A stretch of 64,000 bases of DNA from Lysinibacillus timonensis. GTDB taxonomy: Bacteria > Bacillota > Bacilli > Bacillales_A > Planococcaceae. The translations under genes were made by a program, and so were the position numbers. Below are positions 37,414 to 45,283 of this stretch, one piece after another (within the stretch, counting starts at the first letter, position 1; each line of letters opens with the position of its first letter). The DNA lies in contig NZ_LT985980.1 in the NCBI RefSeq assembly GCF_900291985.1, positions 3,494,001-3,558,000 on the forward strand, in the 5' to 3' direction. The notes under the pieces are model-generated. The model did no database searches and was not told the origin of the DNA. It saw only the letters and a program-made list of their open reading frames with translations.

Positions 37414-38850
37414 ATGACATATAAAATCAATAAAGTAAATCCATACAAGAAGTATCAAGGCATGATAGTAGAACCACAAATTCAAAACTTTTTCATCGGA
37501 CGTATTTGGACACGAAATCATACACCGTTCCCTCAAGTTAAAATAGAGAAATACATTGAATATGGTTATTTTAAAATGAAATCTGCTATTAGCACTAACA
37601 ATTCAAGTTTACTTAAGGGAAAAAAATACTGCTGCAATCGATGCCAAAATGAACATCAGCAAGCTTTCATCATATTCGATTGTGCGAAATGTGGTGGCCC
37701 GTGTGTTTATTGTAGACATTGCATTAACATGGGGAGGATGAGTAATTGTACAGACTTAATACAATGGAATGGTCCTAACCGAAAATTAAAACGGAAACAT
37801 AAATTAGATTTCAGTGGTCAATTTACAAATCTTCAAGCCAAAGCTTCTGATGAATTAATAGGAAGTTTAAATCGGCAACAGAGCCATCTGATTCATGCAG
37901 TTTGTGGTGCAGGGAAAACTGAAATTTTGTTTCCGGCTGTTCACTTCGCGCTGAATAAAGGATGGCGAGTTTGTATAGCCACACCTCGAACAGACGTTGT
38001 ACTAGAATTATTTCCTCGTTTTCAAAATGTATTTCCTCACACGAACATCCATGCCCTATATGGAGGCGCTCCTACTCAGTCCGGTTATGCTGAACTCGTT
38101 ATCGCCACAACTCATCAATTATACCGATTCGAAAATGCTTTTGATGTAATCATTGTAGATGAAGCAGATGCCTTTCCATATACATTTGAGGTATCATTAC
38201 AGAAAGCTGTCAGTAAAGCTCGAAAGCCAAAATCCCCCATCGTATTTGTAACAGCAACACCTTCTTCAAAGATTTTATCCAAATCGAAACGAGAGGGATG
38301 GGGCGTGTCCTTCATCCCGAGACGATATCATGGTAAACCATTGCCCGTACCTAGATACGAATCTCTTTGGAATTACAGTAGAAAAATTGAAAAGGGCGCC
38401 ATACCTACAAAATTACTTCAGTGGACTGAGGAAAGAATTCGAAATGAAGAACCGTTCTTAATTTTCTTTCCAACCATTGAATTAATGAAAAAAGCGACCA
38501 ATTTGTTTGAGAAAATCCATCCAAATATATTGAGCGTGCACGCAGAAGACGTGGATAGAAAAGTAAAAGTAATGAAGTTGCGAAATGAAGAAATACCAGG
38601 GCTACTCACAACAACCATTTTAGAACGAGGGGTAACGATTAAAAATGTACAAGTTGCAGTTGTTGGTGCAGAGTCAAAAATCTTCACATCAAGTGCGTTG
38701 ATCCAAATAAGTGGTCGCGTTGGACGAAACGTACAATTTTCAAATGGTGATATCGTGTACTTTCATCATGGAATTACTGTCGCAATGGATGAGGCTAGAA
38801 AGGAAATTTTGAGGTTAAATAAAATGGGATTTGGGGTGGCGAATGCGTGA
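37414..38850 (+). CDS. comFA: Competence DNA-translocation ATPase ComFA
   Basis: 478-aa DEAD-box helicase-like ATPase thought to help pull transforming DNA across the membrane. A four-Cys zinc-binding motif near residues 70-105 (CCNRCQNEH, DCAKCGGPCVYCRHC) precedes helicase domain 1: Walker A VCGAGKTE, VIATTHQLYRF, DEAD-type box IIVDEADAFPY and VTATPSS. Domain 2 ends with the motif VI region LIQISGRVGRN. aaggagg precedes ATG 37414. It overlaps comFC by 4 bp. No clear ComK box pair was found upstream by eye. Confidence 0.95.
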   Translation: MTYKINKVNPYKKYQGMIVEPQIQNFFIGRIWTRNHTPFPQVKIEKYIEYGYFKMKSAISTNNSSLLKGKKYCCNRCQNEHQQAFIIFDCAKCGGPCVYCRHCINMGRMSNCTDLIQWNGPNRKLKRKHKLDFSGQFTNLQAKASDELIGSLNRQQSHLIHAVCGAGKTEILFPAVHFALNKGWRVCIATPRTDVVLELFPRFQNVFPHTNIHALYGGAPTQSGYAELVIATTHQLYRFENAFDVIIVDEADAFPYTFEVSLQKAVSKARKPKSPIVFVTATPSSKILSKSKREGWGVSFIPRRYHGKPLPVPRYESLWNYSRKIEKGAIPTKLLQWTEERIRNEEPFLIFFPTIELMKKATNLFEKIHPNILSVHAEDVDRKVKVMKLRNEEIPGLLTTTILERGVTIKNVQVAVVGAESKIFTSSALIQISGRVGRNVQFSNGDIVYFHHGITVAMDEARKEILRLNKMGFGVANA

Positions 38851-39461
38851 AGAAAGAAATATACAACTGTTTACTTTGCAATGCGACTCTCGATGAGCCG
38901 ATGACTTGGAGAGCTTTGTTGGGAAGAGATTTCCCGAGAACGATTTGCACAGGATGTGAGGAGAAGTTTGAACCGATGGATTATGTAGAACTTGAGGGCA
39001 ACCAAATAATTTCACTCTATAAATACAATGATCAAATGAAAGATTACTTACATAGATACAAATTTATGCATGATGTTGTGTTAGCGAAAGTGTTTAGAAA
39101 CGAAATCCGCAGATTTTTATTTAAAAGTAAAGAGATCATTGTGCCAATCCCAATTCATCCTATTAAATTAAAGGAACGAACTTTTGCACATGTAGATGAA
39201 CTATTAAAAGCTGCAGAAATTCCTTATGAACATCTACTTGAAAAAATATCTACAGAAACGCAAGGTCAGAAAACGAGAGAAGAAAGAATCAACACAGGAC
39301 AGTTATTTAAAGTGAAAGAAAATGTCGTTGTAAAAAATAGGGATATTCTGTTAGTTGACGATATCATCACTACTGGTACGACCGTAAAGCATGCAAAAAA
39401 AGTTTTGTATGAAGCGGGGGCAAAATCGGTAAAAGTATTTAGTTTAATTAGAAGTGTGTGA
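38847..39461 (+). CDS. comFC: ComFC phosphoribosyltransferase-fold competence protein
   Basis: 204-aa protein with an N-terminal double zinc knuckle (YNCLLCNATL, TICTGCEEKF) and a phosphoribosyltransferase domain containing VPIPIHPIKLKERTFAHVD and the PRPP loop DILLVDDIITTGTTVKHAKK. Needed for DNA uptake in competent Bacillus and related bacteria, probably in complex with ComFA. GTG 38847 overlaps the comFA stop (gcGTGA). B. subtilis has comFB between the two; here it is absent and the genes are directly coupled. Confidence 0.93.
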   Translation: MKKEIYNCLLCNATLDEPMTWRALLGRDFPRTICTGCEEKFEPMDYVELEGNQIISLYKYNDQMKDYLHRYKFMHDVVLAKVFRNEIRRFLFKSKEIIVPIPIHPIKLKERTFAHVDELLKAAEIPYEHLLEKISTETQGQKTREERINTGQLFKVKENVVVKNRDILLVDDIITTGTTVKHAKKVLYEAGAKSVKVFSLIRSV

Positions 39462-39628
39462 ATGAGAAGTAAGTGATCTACGTCCGTCTTATGTAACTAT
39501 GCAATTATAATAGTTCTTCCCAAGAGTATTTGAAATTTCATCATTTTACTCAAATTTTGTAGATATTTGACGATAAAAAATTTAGATAAATTAATTTGAA
39601 GTAGTAACTACCATTGGGGGAAATAGAG

Positions 39629-40042
39629 ATGGCGGAAATTCGTGAATGCCCAAGATGTGGCGAGTTTTTTAATTATACTGGTGTTAAAGATGTCTGCTAT
39701 AAATGTGGGCAACATGAAGAAGAATTATATCAAGTCGTATACAAATTTTTACGTAAACGCGAAAATCGCGCGGCAACAGTTGAACGAATTGTTGAAGCTA
39801 CTGGTGTTGAAGAAGAGATGTTATACAAATGGGTGCGTAAAGGTCGGTTACATCCGGCAGTTTTCCCAAATTTAGGCTTCCCTTGTGATAACTGCGGGAA
39901 AATTACAAATAAAGGAAAATTGTGCCAAGACTGTCAAGACGAGATCAAAGCGGATTTAAGAACATTTGAGGCTGCAAAAGAGTTTAGAGAAGATATAAAA
40001 AAACGCGAGCAAATGACGTATCTAGCTGACAAAGATAAATAA
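39629..40042 (+). CDS. yvyF: Flagellar operon protein YvyF
   Basis: 137-aa protein of the YvyF family, conserved beside flgM in Bacilli. An N-terminal zinc ribbon (CPRCGEFF, CYKCGQHEEEL) is followed by a small winged-helix-like region (NRAATVERIVEATGVEEEML then KWVRKGRLHP), and a second Cys pair set (CDNCGKITNKGKLCQDC) comes before a basic helical tail. It is probably a regulator or assembly factor; no defined activity is known to me. ATG 39629 follows gggggaa at normal spacing; the 39614 frame start lies in that RBS region. Confidence 0.9.
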   Translation: MAEIRECPRCGEFFNYTGVKDVCYKCGQHEEELYQVVYKFLRKRENRAATVERIVEATGVEEEMLYKWVRKGRLHPAVFPNLGFPCDNCGKITNKGKLCQDCQDEIKADLRTFEAAKEFREDIKKREQMTYLADKDK

Positions 40043-40056
40043 TAGAAATTATTCTG

Positions 40057-40132
40057 GCTTATATTTAACAGAGCAGTTTTTCAAGTGATTAAACACGTTG
40101 AAAGATGTTCAAGCTTAAATATAAGCTTTTTT
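40057..40132 (+). terminator. Branched intrinsic terminator between yvyF and flgM
   Basis: A perfect 12-bp stem GCTTATATTTAA/TTAAATATAAGC encloses a 46-nt loop that itself holds a hairpin (TTTCAAGTG/CACGTTGAAA with one bulge), followed by T6. It would insulate the sigma-D promoter just downstream from comF read-through. Confidence 0.8.
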
Positions 40133-40143
40133 CTTTATAAATA

Positions 40144-40170
40144 TAAACATTTTGATAAAATAACCGAAAT
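40144..40170 (+). promoter_or_regulatory. Sigma-D type promoter for flgM operon
   Basis: TAAA (40144-40147), 15 bp, then ACCGAAAT (consensus GCCGATAT). It stands 36 bp before the flgM start. B. subtilis also has a sigma-D promoter for flgM. Confidence 0.7.
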
Positions 40171-40205
40171 ATACAATAGAACTAAATATGATGGGAGGCG
40201 TTGTT

Positions 40206-40466
40206 GTGAAAATTACATCTTATGGTGTGAATAATGTAAATCCATACAAAAAACAACAACAAAAACTGAATGCGGTGAATGGTAATACACCGTTTGCCGA
40301 TAAAATTGAAATTTCACCAGCTGCAAAAGAAATGCAAGTGAATTCGGGCTATTCTGCTGAACGTGCTGAAAAGGTAGAAAAAATTAAAGCTCAAATTGAA
40401 TCTGGTGAGTATCAGGTAAATGCACGTAAAGTTGCAGAAGATATGCTAAATTATTACCGCAAATAA
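40206..40466 (+). CDS. flgM: Anti-sigma-D factor FlgM
   Basis: 86-aa anti-sigma factor that holds sigma-D until the hook is complete. The N-terminus KITSYGVNNVNPYKKQQQKL matches the FlgM pattern, and the C-terminal helices that bind sigma include DKIEISPAAKEMQ and RAEKVEKIKAQIESGEYQVN. GTG 40206 is chosen because gggagg lies 8 nt upstream and the product then aligns with B. subtilis FlgM; the longer frame from 40188 includes the RBS. Confidence 0.94.
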   Translation: MKITSYGVNNVNPYKKQQQKLNAVNGNTPFADKIEISPAAKEMQVNSGYSAERAEKVEKIKAQIESGEYQVNARKVAEDMLNYYRK

Positions 40467-40503
40467 TCAATAGTAATTGATCTACAAAAGGAGTCCAGGA
40501 CCA

Positions 40504-41004
40504 ATGTCTGTACAACCAATCATTGAAATTCTAGAAAAACTTGAAAAAGTGCATCATAGTTTGCTTGAGCTAGCTTTAAAGAAAACTGAGGTTGTCAAAA
40601 TTGGTAATATGGATGAACTCAATCAAATACTAAAAAATGAACAATCACACGTAGCAGCTATCGAAACACTTGAAAAACAGCGTCAGCTATTGGTAACGGA
40701 TTACCTTAAATCAAAAGGAATTGATTTTGCTGATACTCCAACTGTTGCAGATGTGATCGAAGCGGCTAATAGCGAAAATGAACGAAAGCAATTAGAACAA
40801 ATACGACATCGCGTAGTTCAAGCTGTAAATGAACTAAAAAAACAAAATGAATTAAATCAAAAGCTTGTCTACCAGTCATTACAATTCGTCAACATGTCGC
40901 TCGATATGTTACGCCCACGTCCTGAACAAATAAACTATTCAGGCAAAGAAGCGCAAGGACAAAATGTAGTGGAAAAGAAATCATTTTTCGATTCACAAGC
41001 TTAG
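40504..41004 (+). CDS. flgN: FlgN export chaperone (YvyG)
   Basis: 166-aa all-helical protein of the FlgN family, the cytoplasmic chaperone for FlgK and FlgL, which follow directly. Helical repeats: ILEKLEKVHHSLLELALKKT, VKIGNMDELNQILKNE, and the C-terminal ELKKQNELNQKLVYQSLQF then NMSLDML. ATG 40504 follows aaaggag by 11 nt; an in-frame upstream start at 40477 precedes the RBS. It is 37 bp after flgM in the same operon. Confidence 0.92.
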   Translation: MSVQPIIEILEKLEKVHHSLLELALKKTEVVKIGNMDELNQILKNEQSHVAAIETLEKQRQLLVTDYLKSKGIDFADTPTVADVIEAANSENERKQLEQIRHRVVQAVNELKKQNELNQKLVYQSLQFVNMSLDMLRPRPEQINYSGKEAQGQNVVEKKSFFDSQA

Positions 41005-41098
41005 GAAAAGTGTGTGGGTAAAAGTTCTCCACACACTCTATTACATAATAGTCAATTCGAAGAAAAAGAAGAAATTCTATTGATAAGGAGGAGACATC

Positions 41099-42766
41099 AT
41101 GCGCTCCACATTCATGGGTTTAGAAGCAAGTAAACGTGGTCTATTCACACAACAAAGTGCTTTATATACAACTGGACATAACATCTCCAATGCCAACACG
41201 CTTGGCTATTCTCGTCAACGAGTAAACATGACACCAACATTAGGATATCCAGGAACAGGTTTAAACGCCCCAATGACAGCTGGTTTTATTGGTACTGGTG
41301 TTCAGGCTGAATCCGTTCAACGTATCCGCGATGAATTTATCGACCGTCAATATCGTCAAGAGACAAATAAGCTAGGATATTATGAGTCCCGTGCTAGAGC
41401 AATCTCCCAAATGGAAGATATTATGTCTGAGCCCTCAGAGTACGGGTTGAATGAGGCTTTCAACTTATTTTGGAGTTCATTACAAGATGTGGCTACTAAC
41501 CCAGAAGATACTGCTTCTCGAAAAGTAGCAATTCAACGTGCAGAACTATTAGCCGATTCATTTAACTATTTGGATACACAATTAACACAAGTTCAAGGAA
41601 ACTTAGGAAATGAAATCGATGTTTCTACTACACAAGTTAACTCCATTTTAAAACAAATCGCAGAGATAAATAAGCAGATTCAAGCAATTGAGCCAAATGG
41701 ATATATGCCCAACGATTTATATGATAGTCGAGATTTATTGTTGGATGAGTTAAATGAATTCCTACCTGTTTCAGTAAGAAGTGAAAAGTCTGGTGGAAAC
41801 TCATTGGATATCGCTGAAGGTAGTTATACAGTCTCATATCAAGATCCGAATGGAAATGAAATAGTACTTGTGAAAGGTAAAGAGTATGTTCAGCTTACAA
41901 CTATGGGTGTAGATTCAACCGGGGATACTGGGGAAGTTACAGGTGAAGAACCCCTTAAAAAGTTCACTCACTTTCTCACTGATAAGACAATTGATGGAAC
42001 AACAGGAAACATCACAAACACTACACAGGCTATAGTTTACGATGAGTTGCACCCTTCGAAAGGAAAGCTAGTAGCCTTGATAGATTCTTACGGGTATATC
42101 GAATCGACAAACAATTTAAACGGAACAGTTACCTATTCTTCACCAGTGAATGATGACGGCTTTTATCCACAAATGATAAGAGATTTAAAAACTCTCGCTA
42201 CTACTTTTGTAAATGCTTTTAATAAAGTGCATCAAGCAGGATTTCCACTAGACGATTCTGCTCTTGAGGGAACAGCATTTAATACATTTAGAGTGTTCGA
42301 CATTACAAGTGATGGTAAAGTAGAAGTAAATAGTTTAATAGTAGATAATCCTTCATTATTGGCAGCGTCTAGTGCTGAAAATGAAGAAGGTAATGGGAAT
42401 TGGGCTATCGAGTTAGCAAATTTGCAATTTTTAGGGCTTAACGGACAGACAGAAACAATCTTAGATAATTCTATTGATTTAACAGGTTTGGATTTAGATG
42501 GTGCAACCTTCCAAACATTCTATGAAGGTTTAATAGGACAACTAGGGGTTGATGGGCAGGAGGCAGAACGTTTACGTTATAATACTGAAACGATTCGAAT
42601 GACTGTTGAAAATAATCGTGCCTCAATGAGTTCAGTATCTTTAGATGAAGAGATGACTAATATGATTACATTCCAACAAGCTTATAATGCAAGTGCTCGG
42701 ATGATAACAGTGATAGATGAAACATTAGATAAAATTATAAATGGTATGGGCCGTGTCGGATTATAA
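41099..42766 (+). CDS. flgK: Flagellar hook-associated protein 1 FlgK
   Basis: 555-aa hook-filament junction protein exported by the flagellar type III system. N-terminal flagellar rod signature ALYTTGHNISNANTLGYSRQ, the usual conserved N- and C-terminal coiled coils (TNMITFQQAYNASARMITVI near the end) and a variable middle. There is no signal peptide, as expected. aaggaggag precedes ATG 41099. Confidence 0.96.
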   Translation: MRSTFMGLEASKRGLFTQQSALYTTGHNISNANTLGYSRQRVNMTPTLGYPGTGLNAPMTAGFIGTGVQAESVQRIRDEFIDRQYRQETNKLGYYESRARAISQMEDIMSEPSEYGLNEAFNLFWSSLQDVATNPEDTASRKVAIQRAELLADSFNYLDTQLTQVQGNLGNEIDVSTTQVNSILKQIAEINKQIQAIEPNGYMPNDLYDSRDLLLDELNEFLPVSVRSEKSGGNSLDIAEGSYTVSYQDPNGNEIVLVKGKEYVQLTTMGVDSTGDTGEVTGEEPLKKFTHFLTDKTIDGTTGNITNTTQAIVYDELHPSKGKLVALIDSYGYIESTNNLNGTVTYSSPVNDDGFYPQMIRDLKTLATTFVNAFNKVHQAGFPLDDSALEGTAFNTFRVFDITSDGKVEVNSLIVDNPSLLAASSAENEEGNGNWAIELANLQFLGLNGQTETILDNSIDLTGLDLDGATFQTFYEGLIGQLGVDGQEAERLRYNTETIRMTVENNRASMSSVSLDEEMTNMITFQQAYNASARMITVIDETLDKIINGMGRVGL

Positions 42767-42819
42767 CAAAAGTTAGAATCTTACATTTTTATTTAATTAT
42801 ACTGTAAAGGAGTGCCACC

Positions 42820-43821
42820 ATGCGTGTAACACAATCAATGTTATCTAATAACATGCTAAGAAATTTAAGTAACAATTACAGTAAAATGTCTGAATTACAA
42901 AATCAAATAACTACGGGCAAAAAGATAACGAAACCATCTCAAGATCCTGTTGTTGCTATAAAAGGGATGAGCTACCGTACAGATATCAATAAGGTAGAAC
43001 AATTTACTCGTAATATTTCTCAAGTTTATTCTTGGTTGGATTCATCAGATGATGCTCTTGGTCAAGTTGGAGATGCATTGACTCGTGTAAAAGAGTTAAC
43101 TGTACAAGCAGCGAATGATACTAATACAGCAGATGACCGTGAAAAAATTAGAATAGAAATTGAGCAAATTCGAACTCAAATCCAAGATGTTGCTAATACA
43201 AAAGTTGCTGATAAATTTATATTCAGTGGGACTAATACTCAAAAACCTGTTTATGTAGAAGCATTAGGTAATGATGGAGTTACATATCGAGTACTAAATC
43301 AAGTTGAATTGGATGGAGATGGAAACCAAATCTCCCCTGTTGATAGTAATGGAGACCCTATTATACTTAGTGACCCAATAACTGCAGCAGATGGAAAAGT
43401 AAATATGGAAGTTTTTGACGGGATTCAACTGCAAGTAAATACATCAGATGCTGCTAAGCTTTTTAAGGATGTTGACAAACTTATGGCTGATATTTCAGCG
43501 GCACTTGAGTCATCTGATGGAGAGGAAATAGGGGATCTTTTAGGGGGACTAGCTGATGGAACGGATGATACTTTGTCTGAAGTTCAAAATAAAGTATTAG
43601 AAGCACGTGCAGATGTAGGTGCACGACAAAATCGTGTTGAAATGATGGAAAATCGTTTATCAACACATGAAATAAATGTAACTGAGCAAATGTCTGCAAA
43701 TGAAGATGTAGATTATGAAAAAGCAATAACAAACTTAATTACCCAGGAATCGATTCATAATGCTGCATTATCAGTCGGATCAAAAATCATTCAATCGACT
43801 TTAGTAGACTTTATAAGATAA
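42820..43821 (+). CDS. flgL: Flagellar hook-associated protein 3 FlgL
   Basis: 333-aa junction protein with flagellin-like ends: N-terminal MRVTQSMLSNNMLRNLSNNY and SELQNQITTGKKITKPSQDP, C-terminal ITNLITQESIHNAALSVGSK. Middle region of the FlgL type (FIFSGTNTQKPVYVE). aaaggag precedes ATG 42820. A terminator follows within 10 bp, so the downstream yviE-fliW-csrA group may need its own start or read-through. Confidence 0.95.
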   Translation: MRVTQSMLSNNMLRNLSNNYSKMSELQNQITTGKKITKPSQDPVVAIKGMSYRTDINKVEQFTRNISQVYSWLDSSDDALGQVGDALTRVKELTVQAANDTNTADDREKIRIEIEQIRTQIQDVANTKVADKFIFSGTNTQKPVYVEALGNDGVTYRVLNQVELDGDGNQISPVDSNGDPIILSDPITAADGKVNMEVFDGIQLQVNTSDAAKLFKDVDKLMADISAALESSDGEEIGDLLGGLADGTDDTLSEVQNKVLEARADVGARQNRVEMMENRLSTHEINVTEQMSANEDVDYEKAITNLITQESIHNAALSVGSKIIQSTLVDFIR

Positions 43822-43827
43822 TAAATC

Positions 43828-43861
43828 AAAGCGTATGAACATTTTTATGTCCATACGCTTT
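43828..43861 (+). terminator. Intrinsic terminator after flgL
   Basis: AAAGCGTATG and CATACGCTTT form a perfect stem around a T-rich loop; the following tract is short (ctttaaagg). It lies just before the yviE RBS, so it may be an attenuating rather than a full stop. Confidence 0.75.
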
Positions 43862-43880
43862 CTTTAAAGGATGAATTAAA

Positions 43881-44435
43881 TTGAATGTTCCAAAATTACA
43901 AATACATACCATTAACGCAAAACTGAACCTTTCTATACAACAACCAAAACAGTATATAGAACAACCTCCTGCTGAGTTGGAAATAAAACAACCTCCTGCA
44001 GAGATAACTATAAATGTTGAGGAAGGTCAATTATTTATTGATGCTTCTCAAGCAAGAAGTGATTATGGATTTGCTACAATCCGGGAATTGGAAAAAAGAG
44101 TGGCGCAAAAAGGATATCAAGATTTGTTAGATGGTATTGCTAGAAGGGCAAGAGAAGGTTTTCAACTTATGAATATTGGGAAGAATAGCAATGCACTCCA
44201 ATCCATTGCCAAATCTAAGACATCGCCCAATTCTAAACCATTGGGGATTACGTTTATCCCTAGTGCAAATTCTGTAAAGATTGAATATCAACCAGCAGAT
44301 GTACAAATAAATGTCCAAACAAAAGAACCAATCATTAATTCGAAAATAAATAAACCAATACATAACTACACTCCTGGAAAAGTAGATATCGAAATGCTTC
44401 AATATCCATCTGTAAGTATTGATTGGTTAGTCTAA
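43881..44435 (+). CDS. yviE: YviE-like flagellar locus protein (DUF6470)
   Basis: 184-aa protein of unknown function found between flgL and fliW in Bacilli. It opens with VPKLQIHTINAKLNLSIQQP and contains two similar proline-bearing motifs in tandem (QPPAELEIKQPPAEITIN). A helical region follows (ATIRELEKRVAQKGYQDLL, ARRAREGFQLMNIG), then beta-rich sequence repeating the opening pattern (EYQPADVQINVQTKEP). No signal peptide. The start is TTG 43881 behind aaaggatga; no in-frame ATG lies nearby. Confidence 0.85.
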   Translation: MNVPKLQIHTINAKLNLSIQQPKQYIEQPPAELEIKQPPAEITINVEEGQLFIDASQARSDYGFATIRELEKRVAQKGYQDLLDGIARRAREGFQLMNIGKNSNALQSIAKSKTSPNSKPLGITFIPSANSVKIEYQPADVQINVQTKEPIINSKINKPIHNYTPGKVDIEMLQYPSVSIDWLV

Positions 44436-44454
44436 AAGTTGGGAGAGAATAGAG

Positions 44455-44895
44455 ATGATAATAGAAAATGATTATTTGGGTGAAGTTGAAGTAAATTCGT
44501 CAAATATTATTATATTTGAACATGGAATACCAGGTTTCGAAGAGGAAAAAGAATTCGTTATTTTATCAATAGAAGAACAAAGTGCCTTTCAAATGCTACA
44601 ATCTTTAAAAACTAAATCATTAGCATTTATAATCACGGATCCTGGCTATGTTGTTCCGAATTATATATTTGACCTAGACGAAGCAACTGTTCATTCATTA
44701 GAAATAAAAGAAGAAAGAGAAGTTGCTGTTTTTACAATTGTTTCATTAAAGGAAACAATTGCAGATTCTACAACAAATCTGAAAGCTCCGATTGTTATTA
44801 ATAAATCTAATAAAAAAGCTAAACAAGTTATACTAGACAATGATGAGTATACAATACGGCACCGAATTGGTTCAGAAAGTAAAAGAGGTGAATAG
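44455..44895 (+). CDS. fliW: Flagellar assembly factor FliW
   Basis: 146-aa beta-barrel protein that binds flagellin and CsrA; free FliW titrates CsrA and so couples flagellin translation to export in B. subtilis. Family motifs: IIIFEHGIPGFEEEKEFVIL, AFIITDPGYVVPNY, APIVINKSNKKAKQVIL. gggagag precedes ATG 44455. The stop codon abuts the csrA ATG. Confidence 0.95.
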   Translation: MIIENDYLGEVEVNSSNIIIFEHGIPGFEEEKEFVILSIEEQSAFQMLQSLKTKSLAFIITDPGYVVPNYIFDLDEATVHSLEIKEEREVAVFTIVSLKETIADSTTNLKAPIVINKSNKKAKQVILDNDEYTIRHRIGSESKRGE

Positions 44896-45117
44896 ATGCT
44901 TATCTTATCACGCAAAGTTGGCGAAACCATTTGGATTGGGGAAGAGGTTGAAATATTTATTTCTGAAGTTAAAGGTGAACAAGTAAAGATAGGTATTCGA
45001 GCTCCTAGAAATATTAATATTATCCGCGGTGAATTAAGGCAAGATGTATCTACATCAAATACGGAATCAGTTGTGAAAAATTTAAATTTATTTAATGATG
45101 AAAATAATAGAAAATAA
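44896..45117 (+). CDS. csrA: Carbon storage/translation regulator CsrA
   Basis: 73-aa RNA-binding repressor. N-terminal MLILSRKVGETIWIGEEVEI is the family signature, and the RNA-contacting segment KIGIRAPRNINIIRGEL follows. Its known target in B. subtilis is the hag leader; a matching hairpin is seen here at 45244-45255. It starts immediately after the fliW stop, with agaggtg at the end of fliW as RBS. Confidence 0.97.
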   Translation: MLILSRKVGETIWIGEEVEIFISEVKGEQVKIGIRAPRNINIIRGELRQDVSTSNTESVVKNLNLFNDENNRK

Positions 45118-45154
45118 ACAATTATTTTCTCTAAAATTAAATATAAAAAACTAT

Positions 45155-45180
45155 TAAACATGTTCTATTTACTCCGATAT
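45155..45180 (+). promoter_or_regulatory. Sigma-D promoter of hag
   Basis: TAAA (45155-45158), exactly 15 bp, then CCGATAT (45174-45180). This matches the sigma-D consensus TAAA-N15-GCCGATAT apart from the leading G. It gives a leader of about 95 nt. Confidence 0.85.
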
Positions 45181-45243
45181 AAATTATGTAAGCAAGGAGG
45201 TCAGTTCCGGCCGGTTGATTTCCTTGTCTATAAAAATAACGCT

Positions 45244-45276
45244 CACATGGATGTGGGCTACATATTCCAGGGAGGA
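45244..45276 (+). promoter_or_regulatory. CsrA-binding hairpin and overlapping RBS in the hag leader
   Basis: CACATGGATGTG (45244-45255) folds to a stem CACA/TGTG presenting GGA, nearly the CsrA SELEX consensus ACARGGAUGU. A second GGA lies in the RBS agggagg (45269-45275), 8 nt before the start codon. This two-site layout is the known B. subtilis hag arrangement. A third SD-like aaggagg at 45195 could be an extra site. Confidence 0.75.
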
Positions 45277-45283
45277 AATAATA

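Noticed and set aside
45215-45283. N-terminally extended flagellin from TTG 45215 behind aaggagg
   Set aside because: Spacing is about 14 nt, the extension is unlike any flagellin, and ATG 45284 has a perfect RBS; the upstream SD-like word is more likely a CsrA site.
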